From positions 1 to 64,000 of the IMG/VR virus record IMGVR_UViG_3300025141_011788: 64,000 nucleotides of DNA. One strand, written 5' to 3'. Source of the stretch: a virus. The translations under genes were made by a program, and so were the position numbers. A model generated the notes under the pieces. The model was not told the DNA's origin. It saw nothing but the letters and a program-made list of their open reading frames with translations, and searched no databases. Every line of letters starts with the position of its first letter. The first letter of the stretch is position 1. This document shows positions 47,803-57,465 of the stretch, in pieces.

Positions 47803-49674
47803 TCAGACTATAGTACAGGTGCCGCCGGCGCAGGCCAGATTCTCCGCCTGGGTTGTGTTGTCTTCCAGTTCCACAATCGCCGTGACATCTACATCAACCA
47901 GTGCTGCCATCATTGCCTCGTAGGTCTCCTTTGAACAATCTTCGAATGGAGCCTGTTTGTAAGTGTGGGCAGCGTCATCATGAGGAAGGAGAGACAGGCC
48001 TGTATAGTGGTCACGGTTTTTCCACATCCATTCGGAAAGATCACCCCATTCGTTGTCCCGAACGCTTACCGTTGCCGAGACGTTGTTCTTGTTGGACCCT
48101 CGACGGTGACCTTCAGATACCCATTCCTGACTAACCTTCTTCACCCGTTCTAGGAATCGGTAGGCAGACTCGTCACGAATAATTGCACCCTCCGGTGCTC
48201 TTTGCGGGATTGAGATCACAGCAGTGTCGTGAGGGCGGAAGAATTCATCTTCCACCAACTCCGGGTGGTGGACGGCGAGGTGGTGATAGATTGCCTCATT
48301 CTTACCTACCCGAATACGCCGGATGTAATAAGGAGCATGCCAGGCGTGGATTCCCGAGGAAGTGCCAAGTACTAATGAAGTTGTACCTGCGGGCTTGACC
48401 GCCGTAGTTCGAGCGGCGGGGCGAATACCAAGTAACTCTGCAACTCGGGAATTCTCGTCCTTGACCACTTGTGCCGCCTGCTTCATTGAGATTTCCTCTC
48501 CCAATACAGCGCCGGAAGCAATGCCCGTCATGGACACTCCGATGAGAGCATCTCGTTCTGTGTTTCGCTGCCAGCAACCACGAAGGTAGTGAAAGTCAGT
48601 GTATGACGCCTGTAGGGTAGCGATGAAAGCACCCGCTCTGGCCCTGGTGTTCAGTTCCTCTTGGCTCTCAACATCACTCGCATTGATTTCAACTAGGTTG
48701 CAAAAAGTATTATTTTTAAGGCTGATCTCGTGACATGGGTTAAAACCCATTTCTTTATCGTTTGACAAGCTAATGCCTGGCTCGCCTGCTTTACTAGCCT
48801 CCGTTCGAGCTAGAAGATCCATGAAGAACTCTTTGTCAACACGATGACGCATCACTAATACCGAGTTGTTAGCCCTGCCTCGCTGAGGGTTACCTTCCCA
48901 CCAGTTGCCAGCCTTCGCACCGAGCATCTCTTCGTCGTCGGCGCTGAACAAGGCAATCATAGCTGCTCGCCGGATACCGCCAGCAAGAACAGCATCGGCG
49001 ATATGACACATGATATCGTGAACCTCGACTGTAGTGAGTCGAGCGCCCACCTCCTTTGCTTCCAGAATGCCCTCTAGCTTCACCAGGCACTCTCGCAAGG
49101 GCTGTGGCCCAGGAGCCTTACCCCCTGAGGTAACCAAAAGAGTACCCTTTGAGCGAATATCGCTGTAATCGAAGCGGATTTTAGAGCCGCCGAAGTAATA
49201 AGAGCGTACCAGCGCCTTAATAGAGTCTGCCCAGCCTTCGATGCTGTCCCCAATTAAAAAGCGACGGGTGCGAGCACTATTCGGATGGACGATCTCAGGT
49301 AGTTGCTCTACATGGTGTCGTTGGATCGAGTATCCAACCCCGCAGCCTGCTAGTAAAAGAAACATCGCTTCGCTAAAAGCTCGATAGTCGTTTACCGGCA
49401 TATAGGAACAGTTGTTAATACGGGCTGGGTTTACCTCAATTGGCTTGCCGGCGAATTGCATTGAGCGCATCGAGGGTAGCACCTTCTTGGCAGAAACAAA
49501 AGTATACGCCTCGTTGATCTCGTTTTTCAACTCGGGGAACTTCTTAATGTGCATCTGTTTGTTGCGGGTGACCATTTCTTCGTAAGTCTCCCGACGGTTC
49601 TCCTCCGGAAGATATTTAGCATACTTCATGTAGGTCGTAATGTCTGATAAAATGTCTACGGATCGATCCCTCAT
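47803..49674 (-). CDS. class II (cobalamin-dependent) ribonucleotide reductase
   Basis: 623 residues. No ATP cone; NNCSYMPVNDYRAF, LLAGCGVGYSIQ, NPCHEISLKNNTFCNLVEIN (~318, active-site Cys/Glu) and C-terminal CAGGTC thiol pair. Closest in form to monomeric adenosylcobalamin RTPR. Glutaredoxin at 32140 could reduce it. No B12 synthesis genes here, so host cobalamin is needed. Confidence 0.9.
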   Translation of the reverse strand: MRDRSVDILSDITTYMKYAKYLPEENRRETYEEMVTRNKQMHIKKFPELKNEINEAYTFVSAKKVLPSMRSMQFAGKPIEVNPARINNCSYMPVNDYRAFSEAMFLLLAGCGVGYSIQRHHVEQLPEIVHPNSARTRRFLIGDSIEGWADSIKALVRSYYFGGSKIRFDYSDIRSKGTLLVTSGGKAPGPQPLRECLVKLEGILEAKEVGARLTTVEVHDIMCHIADAVLAGGIRRAAMIALFSADDEEMLGAKAGNWWEGNPQRGRANNSVLVMRHRVDKEFFMDLLARTEASKAGEPGISLSNDKEMGFNPCHEISLKNNTFCNLVEINASDVESQEELNTRARAGAFIATLQASYTDFHYLRGCWQRNTERDALIGVSMTGIASGAVLGEEISMKQAAQVVKDENSRVAELLGIRPAARTTAVKPAGTTSLVLGTSSGIHAWHAPYYIRRIRVGKNEAIYHHLAVHHPELVEDEFFRPHDTAVISIPQRAPEGAIIRDESAYRFLERVKKVSQEWVSEGHRRGSNKNNVSATVSVRDNEWGDLSEWMWKNRDHYTGLSLLPHDDAAHTYKQAPFEDCSKETYEAMMAALVDVDVTAIVELEDNTTQAENLACAGGTCTIV

Positions 49675-49711
49675 TTTTGCCCCTCTTTATATTATCATGT
49701 GTATTGTATTT

Positions 49712-51289
49712 CTATTCGACTGATGAAGGCACTTTACCTTCTTCCTCTAGTCTCTTCTTCAGACTCCTCAATGAATCTCTGAAGCTAGCCTTTCCGATAT
49801 CTTCTATTTTCAAGGACTGGTCTTCTGGCTCCGCTGCGGTTTCTTCCGTAGGAGGTGCCTTGCCCTCTGTACTGCCACCTTTCTGACCTCTCTTCTCCGA
49901 GAGGAACTTTTTATATTTACTCTTCAGGTGGGTTTCTTGTTCTTTTTTTGTGGTTAATTTTGTTTTCCCGAAATTCATTGAATCGTCGTCCTGGGGGAGG
50001 ACGTGCATGTATACCTTTGACAAGTCAATACTCATTGGAAAGACCACGCCGTCGATGCCGTTACGATTCTTGGCGATAAACATCTTGCCAGTGTTTTCGA
50101 CCTTATCTTCCTTAGTCCGAGCGATCGAGCAAATGAAGTCAGCTACAAAACACTTGTTGAACGCCTCGCTGATGCTCTCCATCGTGATGACCTCTGCGTT
50201 GATGCCGCTGCGGTTTGTTTGCGAACACGTCCAAAGCGGACAATCTTGCTTCTGGGCTAGTCCTCGAAGACTCTCATAGATTCCCTCCAACCCATGACGT
50301 AATTCCTGATTGCTAAAGCCATTCCTCTCAGGTCGCAGAAGGTCCGCATAGTCAACGATGATCATATCCGGATTGATGCCCCTTTGGCGGAGACGTTCTA
50401 AGTGAGTCTCGATCGTCTTGACCGAAGCTGACTTTGTTGGGTACTCCTTGACGATCAATTGACCTTCAACCTGTAGAATCTTTTCCTTGATCTGGTCCTT
50501 GCCTTCGTGTAAGCGACCCAAGTTGACTCCGGTAATACAAGAGTCGTAGCGTTGAGCAACCACCTTATCGGCAAGCTCCAGTGTGTAATGGACTACGGTT
50601 TTACCTGTCACAAGGGCTCGTGAACCAAGATGGACCATCGCCATACTCTTTCCCGAACCAGTACTTGCAATGACCACTCCGAGTTCTCTCTTGCCCAAGC
50701 CGCCACGGGTTACTTCGTCGATTTCTTGCCAGCCGGTTGTGATTGGCCCTCGGATTACCTTTTCATATCTTTCCTCAAAGTCTTCGACATATTCATGACC
50801 AAAGTTGTTATCCTCCCCTAGGAGCATTGCCTCGTTGATCACTTTAGAGATCTGCTCAAAAGAGGAACTCTGGAGGAGGTTCACACTCTTAAGGATTGCC
50901 TCTTTTAGCTTCTGTTTGCGGCAGAAGTCAAGGGCTTTTTCTTTTACATAACCGATATCTTCGTTGTCTACGTCCTCGGTCTTAATCCGTACAAGCAAGT
51001 CTCTCACCTGTTTTTGGATGATCTCTGAATAGTCTTCCATCTCTGTTCGGATGACAGATGCCATAATACTGATCGTTGGATGGACCTCGTATTTTGACTT
51101 ATAGTCGAAAATAAGCTGAGTAAACGCCTGTAAATACTTTAATTCCAGATACTGAGTATCTAGGACCTCAGTCATCTGGTTTGCAAATGGGCGATCGAAC
51201 AAGATTGCCTTTACTAGTTTTTCTTGAAAAGACTTTCCGAATTTACTGAAAGTCTCCTGTTCCCGATTAATCAAGGGAGTCTTAGTCAT
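49712..51289 (-). CDS. dnaB: DnaB-type replicative helicase
   Basis: 525 residues. N-terminal helical domain (~15-150), Walker A STGSGKS (~211), Walker B MIIVDYADLL, and KNRNGIDG (DnaB motif). Low-complexity tail. Start overlaps exonuclease end by 8 bases. Confidence 0.9.
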   Translation of the reverse strand: MTKTPLINREQETFSKFGKSFQEKLVKAILFDRPFANQMTEVLDTQYLELKYLQAFTQLIFDYKSKYEVHPTISIMASVIRTEMEDYSEIIQKQVRDLLVRIKTEDVDNEDIGYVKEKALDFCRKQKLKEAILKSVNLLQSSSFEQISKVINEAMLLGEDNNFGHEYVEDFEERYEKVIRGPITTGWQEIDEVTRGGLGKRELGVVIASTGSGKSMAMVHLGSRALVTGKTVVHYTLELADKVVAQRYDSCITGVNLGRLHEGKDQIKEKILQVEGQLIVKEYPTKSASVKTIETHLERLRQRGINPDMIIVDYADLLRPERNGFSNQELRHGLEGIYESLRGLAQKQDCPLWTCSQTNRSGINAEVITMESISEAFNKCFVADFICSIARTKEDKVENTGKMFIAKNRNGIDGVVFPMSIDLSKVYMHVLPQDDDSMNFGKTKLTTKKEQETHLKSKYKKFLSEKRGQKGGSTEGKAPPTEETAAEPEDQSLKIEDIGKASFRDSLRSLKKRLEEEGKVPSSVE

Positions 51290-52256
51290 TCACCCATCCG
51301 TTCATTGTACTAAACATTTTCTCTAAGTTCACATTCAAGATACCGTCTTTTATCATCATAGTTCGAATCGTCGTCTTGTTTAAGGAGTCGCCTGTATTTT
51401 GGATTGCCCAAGATAGCTCGCTCATTCCCTCCAAGGAAATGTTCGTATCGTATAGCTGCATTATAGCATAGTTGTCCTGAACTGTCTCTTTATTTTCTAA
51501 TATTTTTTGATATGCTTTTCCCGAGCTTTGCTCTGCGAAGGAAATTAAGTCATCTGGGGAGTAGCTCTGTTCTTCGATAAGAAAGGGGAACTTCGATACC
51601 ACCGTCTTCGGGCCGATGCCTTTGACACCTGGGAGGTTATCGGATGAATCGCCGATCATGGCACGAGCTAGAGCAAAGTTGTTAGGGTGGATACTGTGTT
51701 TTTCCAACACCCTAGGTACCGTTAACACCTCTTTAGCGATTGGACGAAGAAGAATAGTATCCTCGTTGCATAGCTGGATAAAATCCTTGTCCGAGGATAC
51801 AATGACTTTTTGGTAGTCTTGGAATTCTGGACTTTGACGGCAGACCCATGCAATGATGTCGTCGGCCTCTTGGTTCGCTAGTGATAGCTGAACGACTGGC
51901 ATTTGTTCGAGATACTCAATAAGGCGGAACTGCTGATGGAGGCGGTTCTTCCGCTCATCCTCTGGGTTGGACATTTGGAACTCTCGGTTTAGCCGAGGTG
52001 CTTTCCTGCCGCCTTTGTAGTCCTCGTTGACCTCTTTCCGCTTAGAAGAATTGGATTGTCCCTCCCAACAGACAACCACCTCATCCGGGCTGGTCTCTCG
52101 AATGTTTTTCTGTAGGGATTTCATAAACCCCGTTAAGCCGCCGATGGGGTTGCCTTCACGGTCAAGCTGAGGAGACATTACCCAATTCCTCGTAAACATG
52201 TGTGCGCCGTCTACAACAAGTACTCGTCTTTTCCCGCTATTATTGACCATCTTCAT
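51282..52256 (-). CDS. 5'-3' exonuclease / RNase H (FEN family)
   Basis: 324 residues. VLVVDGAHMFTRN, EADDIIAWV, SSDKDFIQL and GDSSDNLPGVKGIGPKT (helix-hairpin-helix) are the FEN motifs. Removes RNA primers or flaps. Start 52256 or 52250. Confidence 0.9.
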   Translation of the reverse strand: MKMVNNSGKRRVLVVDGAHMFTRNWVMSPQLDREGNPIGGLTGFMKSLQKNIRETSPDEVVVCWEGQSNSSKRKEVNEDYKGGRKAPRLNREFQMSNPEDERKNRLHQQFRLIEYLEQMPVVQLSLANQEADDIIAWVCRQSPEFQDYQKVIVSSDKDFIQLCNEDTILLRPIAKEVLTVPRVLEKHSIHPNNFALARAMIGDSSDNLPGVKGIGPKTVVSKFPFLIEEQSYSPDDLISFAEQSSGKAYQKILENKETVQDNYAIMQLYDTNISLEGMSELSWAIQNTGDSLNKTTIRTMMIKDGILNVNLEKMFSTMNGWVND

Positions 52257-52698
52257 ATTCTCTAAAATCTAAGGTTCCTATGCCAAAATCGGCAGTAAAC
52301 ACTGCTTTTCTAATCCCGGCTTCGCTAATTGCTCTTTGACACATCTTACAAGGACAAGACATTCCTGGTTTTTCATTTCTCCCCTTGCGAGCGACATAGA
52401 TCGTTGCCCCTTGGAGCTTCTCTTTGTCCTTTACCCGATTAATCGCATCCATTTCGGCGTGAATCGAGCGACAATATTGACCACCGTCAGGGTTAGTGCC
52501 AACTGCGCCAGGGTGAGTTTTATACCTGTTTCTCCCGATTGAAAGGACATTCCCGCCTTTGACCACCACCGCCACATGACGATGAAGGATGGAATCGCTA
52601 TAGTCGTTGCCGTCGATCTGTCTCAACGCAAGTCGCAAGTAGCGATTTTTGATCTGCTGCCGCCCCTTGGACGGCTGAATCGGGTCTGAGATGTCCAT
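52240..52698 (-). CDS. cytidine/deoxycytidylate deaminase
   Basis: 152 residues. HAEMDAI and PCKMC zinc motifs; HRHVAVVVKGGNVL. Probable dCMP deaminase providing dUMP. Overlaps exonuclease by 17 bases. A weak TTGACT/TAGGGT pair is at 52726-52754. Confidence 0.85.
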   Translation of the reverse strand: MDISDPIQPSKGRQQIKNRYLRLALRQIDGNDYSDSILHRHVAVVVKGGNVLSIGRNRYKTHPGAVGTNPDGGQYCRSIHAEMDAINRVKDKEKLQGATIYVARKGRNEKPGMSCPCKMCQRAISEAGIRKAVFTADFGIGTLDFREYEDGQ

Positions 52699-52750
52699 AC
52701 CTCTTCACTCCTATTCTCTAATAACACCCTACACCCAGTTGGGCTAGGAG

Positions 52751-53827
52751 TCAACTTTCTTTTTCAGCCGTCTTAAGAACTGTCTCTTGATCTAGGATCT
52801 GGAGTACTCGCTCCTTGAACCCTTCATCTTCGAGCATAGAAAGCCAATGACCTTGTTGGAACTTCTTAGACATGGATCCATCTGAGTACTCCAGAGTCTT
52901 CCAAGTAGTGCCGTGAACGTAGTCAGAGTCTTTAATTGCTTCAAGCCAACTTTCTTCATCTTGGATCCCGACTTTATCGCCGCCCCATAAGATCTGGAAT
53001 TTACACTTGCGACCTTGGGTCCCTCCACGAGACTTTTCGATCTTTGCCATTACGGATGAGCCGATGCGCTCGCCAAGGGAGTTCTCAATGAAAGATGCTC
53101 GGGCTTTGCGGCCGGTGAGCCAGATTCGCAAAGTATAAGCATACAAGAGGGCTTTTCCACCAGGGGTGAAATAAGGGGTAGTCAATGCCTCGGCTGGTGT
53201 CTTTGGGATGTTGACCCGAAGTTGGTTAATCACCAAAAGGGAGTGCTGACCTGCGTTGAGCGGGTTCAGTAGTCGTTGAAGACCAGAGCCGCAAATCTTT
53301 GGCTTGCGGAGCATACCACCAGCATTTGGGTTCAATGTCTCTGACTCATTATCTGCGACGCACGGAGTAAACGCTAGGCTGTCCCACACAAAGAGCACTT
53401 GGTTTTCAGTCTGGGCAATAACAGCATCAATAGTGTTGAAAACAAACTCTACCGAAGTTGCTGGGATATAAAGAAGTTGGTCTAAATTGATCCCCGACTT
53501 TTCTAGAAAGGCGGCATCAATGGCTGATTCTGAATCAAAGTAGACGACATCCATCCCCATTTTTTGGGCATTGACGGCTGCTTGGACCGCCATATAACTC
53601 TTGCCAGTTGCCTCAAGACCTGCGACCTCTGAGATCTTCCCTACCGGGAATCCTGCTCGGGTGCCCTGCTTAATGATATTATCCAGCCAGCGAGAGCCAG
53701 TTGGAATCCAATCAGTAACGGTTGAAGGATCGTTCTCGGTGAGATTATATGAAACCTCAGCCTTTTTATTCAACATAGCCTTCAGTGCCTGAAGGTTGCT
53801 ATGGGATTTCTTTGCTTTTGTAGCCAT
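52751..53827 (-). CDS. RecA/UvsX recombinase
   Basis: 358 residues. Walker A GLEATGKS at ~69; VLFVWDSLAFTP (Walker B); SLLVINQLRVN (L2/sensor region). Strand exchange and recombination-dependent replication. Confidence 0.9.
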   Translation of the reverse strand: MATKAKKSHSNLQALKAMLNKKAEVSYNLTENDPSTVTDWIPTGSRWLDNIIKQGTRAGFPVGKISEVAGLEATGKSYMAVQAAVNAQKMGMDVVYFDSESAIDAAFLEKSGINLDQLLYIPATSVEFVFNTIDAVIAQTENQVLFVWDSLAFTPCVADNESETLNPNAGGMLRKPKICGSGLQRLLNPLNAGQHSLLVINQLRVNIPKTPAEALTTPYFTPGGKALLYAYTLRIWLTGRKARASFIENSLGERIGSSVMAKIEKSRGGTQGRKCKFQILWGGDKVGIQDEESWLEAIKDSDYVHGTTWKTLEYSDGSMSKKFQQGHWLSMLEDEGFKERVLQILDQETVLKTAEKES

Positions 53828-53866
53828 TCCGCTTCCGCCATTTAAAAAGAAGATGAGACACCCAGT

Positions 53867-53875
53867 TTATCCACA
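53867..53875 (+). promoter_or_regulatory. consensus DnaA-box 9-mer
   Basis: TTATCCACA in the ~100-base gap between SSB and recA genes. Single copy, so chance is likely. Confidence 0.2.
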
Positions 53876-53925
53876 TTTATTACTTATGGATGGGCTGTGC
53901 CTCCCCGTGCCCTTGTTCTCAATTA

Positions 53926-54711
53926 TTAACTTAGCAGCTCGTTAAAAGCATCGTCAATATCAGTCACGGCGCCTGAATCGCCCTTAGCTGCTTTAGCTGT
54001 CTCGGCAGAACTGTTACCGAACTTAACAGTTTCGCTGCTGTTTTCTTCAGCAGTAGCTTCCGTGCCGAGTGTCTCCTCAAGGACAGCAGCAACCTGTGCC
54101 GTGGTTCGGCGCTCAAAGTGGTCGTCGAAGTTGGGCATGGTAGCCACTAGCTTGCTAATCTCTTCGTCCGTCTCAGCCAACGGAGTGGTTTTACGAGCAG
54201 GGCGAACATCCGTAGTTGGCCAACTCTGGCCGGCAGCCTTACCGTAGTCGATGCGAAGGTCAGTGCCCTCGTGGACATCGGTGATGTCACCGTACTCAGG
54301 ATCAAGAACGATACCCATCAGCTTCTCATAAGTGGTTTTTGAGAAGCCCCAGAGTCTAACACCCTTGTCTTCTTCTCCTCGAACCACTACAGGTGCGAAA
54401 ACTCGCATTTTAGCGAAATAGTTACGGGCAAGGGTCTTCTCCTCGTCAGAACCGTTCCAAAGCTGATTGGCGAATGAACAGACAGGGCAGTCATCGCCGT
54501 AGTTTCGCTGTGGACACAATAGGTTAGTGCGTTCGTTGGCGCCTAGGCTATAGTGAAAATGAAGGTCACAGAAGGGATCGCCATCCGCTGGCACCACTAG
54601 GCGAATTACCTGAGTGCCGTCTTGAGGTTTCCAGAAGGACTCGTTAGTGTTTCCGCCCTTGTTAGTAAGTTTCGCATACTTCTCTCGCATGCGAGCAATG
54701 TCCAAAGCCAT
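53926..54711 (-). CDS. gp32-like single-stranded DNA binding protein
   Basis: 261 residues. Zinc site H...C..PQRNYGDDCPVC as in T4 gp32, OB-like core, and acidic C-terminal tail ending DIDDAFNELL typical of SSBs. Leader contains two hairpins (see 54712-54797). Confidence 0.9.
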   Translation of the reverse strand: MALDIARMREKYAKLTNKGGNTNESFWKPQDGTQVIRLVVPADGDPFCDLHFHYSLGANERTNLLCPQRNYGDDCPVCSFANQLWNGSDEEKTLARNYFAKMRVFAPVVVRGEEDKGVRLWGFSKTTYEKLMGIVLDPEYGDITDVHEGTDLRIDYGKAAGQSWPTTDVRPARKTTPLAETDEEISKLVATMPNFDDHFERRTTAQVAAVLEETLGTEATAEENSSETVKFGNSSAETAKAAKGDSGAVTDIDDAFNELLS

Positions 54712-54797
54712 AGCTTCTTCCTTTCTTGCCGGGGTTCAGCCGGCTCTGTTGGTTTTTTGCCGAGACAATCTCGACGGTTGTGTAACTCTATAATACT
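54712..54797 (-). promoter_or_regulatory. structured leader of the SSB gene
   Basis: Two minus-strand hairpins: GTCGAGA-TTG-TCTCGGC (~54758-54774) and GCCGG-loop-CCGGC (~54727-54745), the second just before AAGAAAGGAAG SD. T4 gp32 is autoregulated through leader RNA structure; similar control is inferred. Confidence 0.5.
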
Positions 54798-54826
54798 AAT
54801 ATACAGGGCGATCTTAAGTCTGTCAA
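54798..54826 (-). promoter_or_regulatory. sigma70-like promoter
   Basis: TTGACA (54821-54826), 17 bases, TATATT (54798-54803). Confidence 0.85.
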
Positions 54827-54839
54827 GAAAAAAAGTGAT

Positions 54840-55331
54840 TTATTTTTCGTTCTTGCTCTCGGCGAGTAGATCCACGATGTCATCAGGCTGTCCGTCCTCT
54901 GCTGATACATATTCTACCTCAAGAATGGTATCCAAGTCAACCTTTACCGCACGCATAGTCCCCTTAAGGGTTAGCAGGATGCTGTTCCGGTAGGACTCCC
55001 AGTCCAGTTTCAAGTTATTGCCTCTTTTGCCATGCTCAGCTTCAATCGCAGCATTTAGCCCGTTGATGGTGTAGAGGGTGTTCGTTGCCTTCTTTCGATG
55101 AAGTCGCAAGGTGAAGTATGGGGTCTTGGTAAACCGCTGCCCGTCAGGGATAGTGTTAAAGGTGACAACTCTTCTTTCGGGATTTTCAATATCCTTTAAG
55201 ACAAATAAATGCTTGTTGGATAATTCATATGCCTCTAGAATCGTGTTAATTGCTGTCTGTAGCTCTTCGTCGCCTCCGTTAACAAATGCTGCTAACAAGA
55301 CCCCTTTCGATGATTTGATTTCTTCGCTCAT
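54840..55331 (-). CDS. conserved phage replication-module protein of unknown function
   Basis: 163 residues. LFVLKDIENPERRVVTFNTI, LHRKKATNTLYTINGLNAAI, DWESYRNSILLTL. The HRKK-x-x-NTLYTINxLN pattern recurs in marine phages. GGAGGAACTATGGTAA SD. Located next to SSB. Confidence 0.65.
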   Translation of the reverse strand: MSEEIKSSKGVLLAAFVNGGDEELQTAINTILEAYELSNKHLFVLKDIENPERRVVTFNTIPDGQRFTKTPYFTLRLHRKKATNTLYTINGLNAAIEAEHGKRGNNLKLDWESYRNSILLTLKGTMRAVKVDLDTILEVEYVSAEDGQPDDIVDLLAESKNEK

Positions 55332-55393
55332 TTACCATAGTTCCTCCGCTCATGTGCGTTAGAATAAGTAGTTGAGCGGGGAACAAACGGATC

Positions 55394-56215
55394 TTATGTT
55401 TTCTGGGGTTCACTAGAATAGCAAGCTCGCCAGATCCTAGGGATTTCGAGTTCAACCTCGTGAATGCTGAACCCTGTGTTCACCCCTTTATCATCCTGAG
55501 TCTTCATGAACTCTTTGATTTTCCTAAAGAGTGTTCCGTCTTCTTCTAATTGTTTTTTTGATACCCCGAAATAGTAATGACGGGTGGTGGTGTTCTGAAG
55601 GGTGAAAAAGTCCTGTGGATTCGTTTCAAAACTAAATGACGCCAAAGTGCAGATTCTCGCTCCAAGAGGAACTTCTGTTGGAATATGAACAGCCGGAGCC
55701 ACATGGTTGAAGTAGTTAATCATGGAGAAGTTCGAAGTAATGTAGGTATTTAAATATTCTTCATATTTTGCTACGGGAATGTTCTCCAACATCCCTTCTA
55801 CCCTGTCCACGTCAATAATATACATCTTTTCTAATAGTCCCGAGCGGGCTAACTCCTGAAGGACCCCAAATGTGAAATTGTGGTTGGTATCCTCTTTTGT
55901 CGAGAGCGATGCCAATGACGGGATCAGATACAATACGGAGATGGTAGCGTCCTTCGCTTTTAAGATCTCCATCGCCCGAAGAAGAATCCCATTGACGGCA
56001 GCACCCGCATGTACTACGAATACAGCGTCACAGCCTCGGGGTGCCTTACCTCTAAATGCCTTCTTTATCGTAGACTCTGGGAACTGTGCCTCATATTCCT
56101 CCATAGTATCCCCCTTCTTGGAGACCTCTAGATGGACTACAGTATAATTTTCATCTTTCCCGAATTGAGTCAAGACAGGTTTGACGGCTTCGCCGGCACC
56201 GATTATAACACGCAC
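55394..56215 (-). CDS. Rossmann/tubulin-like hypothetical protein
   Basis: 273 residues from GTG at 56215 (AGGAG upstream). VIIGAGEAV opening, DAVFVVHAGAAVNGILLRAM and VLYLIPSLASLS, LQELARSGLLEKMYIIDVD. A nucleotide-binding alpha/beta fold; a distant FtsZ/tubulin relation is possible, but no clear GGGTGSG is present. Function unknown. Confidence 0.55.
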   Translation of the reverse strand: MRVIIGAGEAVKPVLTQFGKDENYTVVHLEVSKKGDTMEEYEAQFPESTIKKAFRGKAPRGCDAVFVVHAGAAVNGILLRAMEILKAKDATISVLYLIPSLASLSTKEDTNHNFTFGVLQELARSGLLEKMYIIDVDRVEGMLENIPVAKYEEYLNTYITSNFSMINYFNHVAPAVHIPTEVPLGARICTLASFSFETNPQDFFTLQNTTTRHYYFGVSKKQLEEDGTLFRKIKEFMKTQDDKGVNTGFSIHEVELEIPRIWRACYSSEPQKT

Positions 56216-56225
56216 AGATAAACTC

Positions 56226-57452
56226 CTAAACTTTCATTTTCTTGAGAGTACCGAGGTCGGTACCGGCAGCGGCGTTAATCTTAAACTTACCCCATTTTGT
56301 CGCCTGAATAGTGTCGAGTATCTCTTTTAACAAGGGCTTGTCCTCTAGAGAGAAATCGAGCACCACACTGTCGTGGATGAGGAAGGAGATTTCAGTCTTG
56401 GCTGCGTAAGTGTCTAATAGATTGTCGAGGCGAACAGCAGCGTCGAGCGTCATGTCCGCAGAAGTGGATTGAACCAGGAAATTCAACGCATGATATTCAT
56501 CCGTTTCCAAGATCCGATGGAAATCAGTAGAGATGGTCTTGCGATCCCAATAACGATCGAGCAAGGCGTCTTTGTCATAAAACTTCTCTAACACTTTTCC
56601 ATACTTTATAATTTTAGGATGGCGGGAGCCGTAGAGCCAGGCAAAGAAGTTTGTCTTAGCTTCTTCTCTCGTGATGTCACCGTCAAATACATTATCGACA
56701 TTCCACTGATGTACGTCCACAGAAGGTTGCTCGTGTCCTAGCATACCTAATAGTACACGAAGTTCTGCCCCGTTGTAATCAAGTTCTAAAAATAAATCAT
56801 TCTTAGGCTTGATCGCTGTACGCAGTTCCTTTTTCAGAGTCAGGATCGGAAAAGACCCCTTTTCTGTGGTGAGGCGACCGGTACGGGTGCCGAACTGGTT
56901 ATATCGAGTATATGGAACAGTGTCCCGCAGGAGCCTTGCCATATTAACGGTGGCCTTGTCTGAGGAGGTCAGCCAGCGTTTGTCCATTTCCACTGTGACC
57001 CGTTGTCGGCGAATCTTCTCTAAAAGCTTGGCGGTTTGGAGTAGATGGTCATAGTTTGCCGGGCGTTCATAATTCTCAAGAACATGTTCTGTAATCCGAG
57101 TCTTCACTTCGCACAGTTCTTTGATGTCTCTGCCTGGGATCATGTCCCAGATGCAGTTTGCGTTCGTATCTACTTTTGCAATCTTAAGCGCTCGGTAATG
57201 GGCTCTCATCTTGGCAGTGGCGTTTTCCCACTCCTCTAAGAGGTGATCCGGGCATACTTCTGCGATGGTCTTTCCCTGGGTATATAAGAAAGCGTATTCC
57301 TTGTCTTGATACTTCGACAAGTGAGGGGAGTATTTCCAAGTTGCTTTACTTTTTTTGATTATGTCCCGAACTTCGGCGTCGTCGAAGATCAAATTACCTT
57401 CGTGATAGACGCCGACGCAGGCTAGGTTTTCATCAAGTGTTTGAAAAAACAC
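56226..57452 (-). CDS. A-family DNA polymerase (no exonuclease domain)
   Basis: 408 residues. GTG at 57452 (AAGGGATCC). Motif A LDYNGAELRVLLG, O-helix AKTNFFAWLYG with Lys/Phe/Tyr at Pol I spacing, motif C LIHDSVVLDF where HDE is HDS. The 3'-5' exonuclease domain is absent. Possibly a repair or lesion polymerase alongside DnaE. Confidence 0.85.
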   Translation of the reverse strand: MFFQTLDENLACVGVYHEGNLIFDDAEVRDIIKKSKATWKYSPHLSKYQDKEYAFLYTQGKTIAEVCPDHLLEEWENATAKMRAHYRALKIAKVDTNANCIWDMIPGRDIKELCEVKTRITEHVLENYERPANYDHLLQTAKLLEKIRRQRVTVEMDKRWLTSSDKATVNMARLLRDTVPYTRYNQFGTRTGRLTTEKGSFPILTLKKELRTAIKPKNDLFLELDYNGAELRVLLGMLGHEQPSVDVHQWNVDNVFDGDITREEAKTNFFAWLYGSRHPKIIKYGKVLEKFYDKDALLDRYWDRKTISTDFHRILETDEYHALNFLVQSTSADMTLDAAVRLDNLLDTYAAKTEISFLIHDSVVLDFSLEDKPLLKEILDTIQATKWGKFKINAAAGTDLGTLKKMKV

Positions 57453-57465
57453 GGATCCCTTTCGG

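Noticed and set aside
53867-53875. Replication origin from the DnaA box
   Set aside because: Single 9-mer without clustering; expected by chance about every 130 kb per strand pair.
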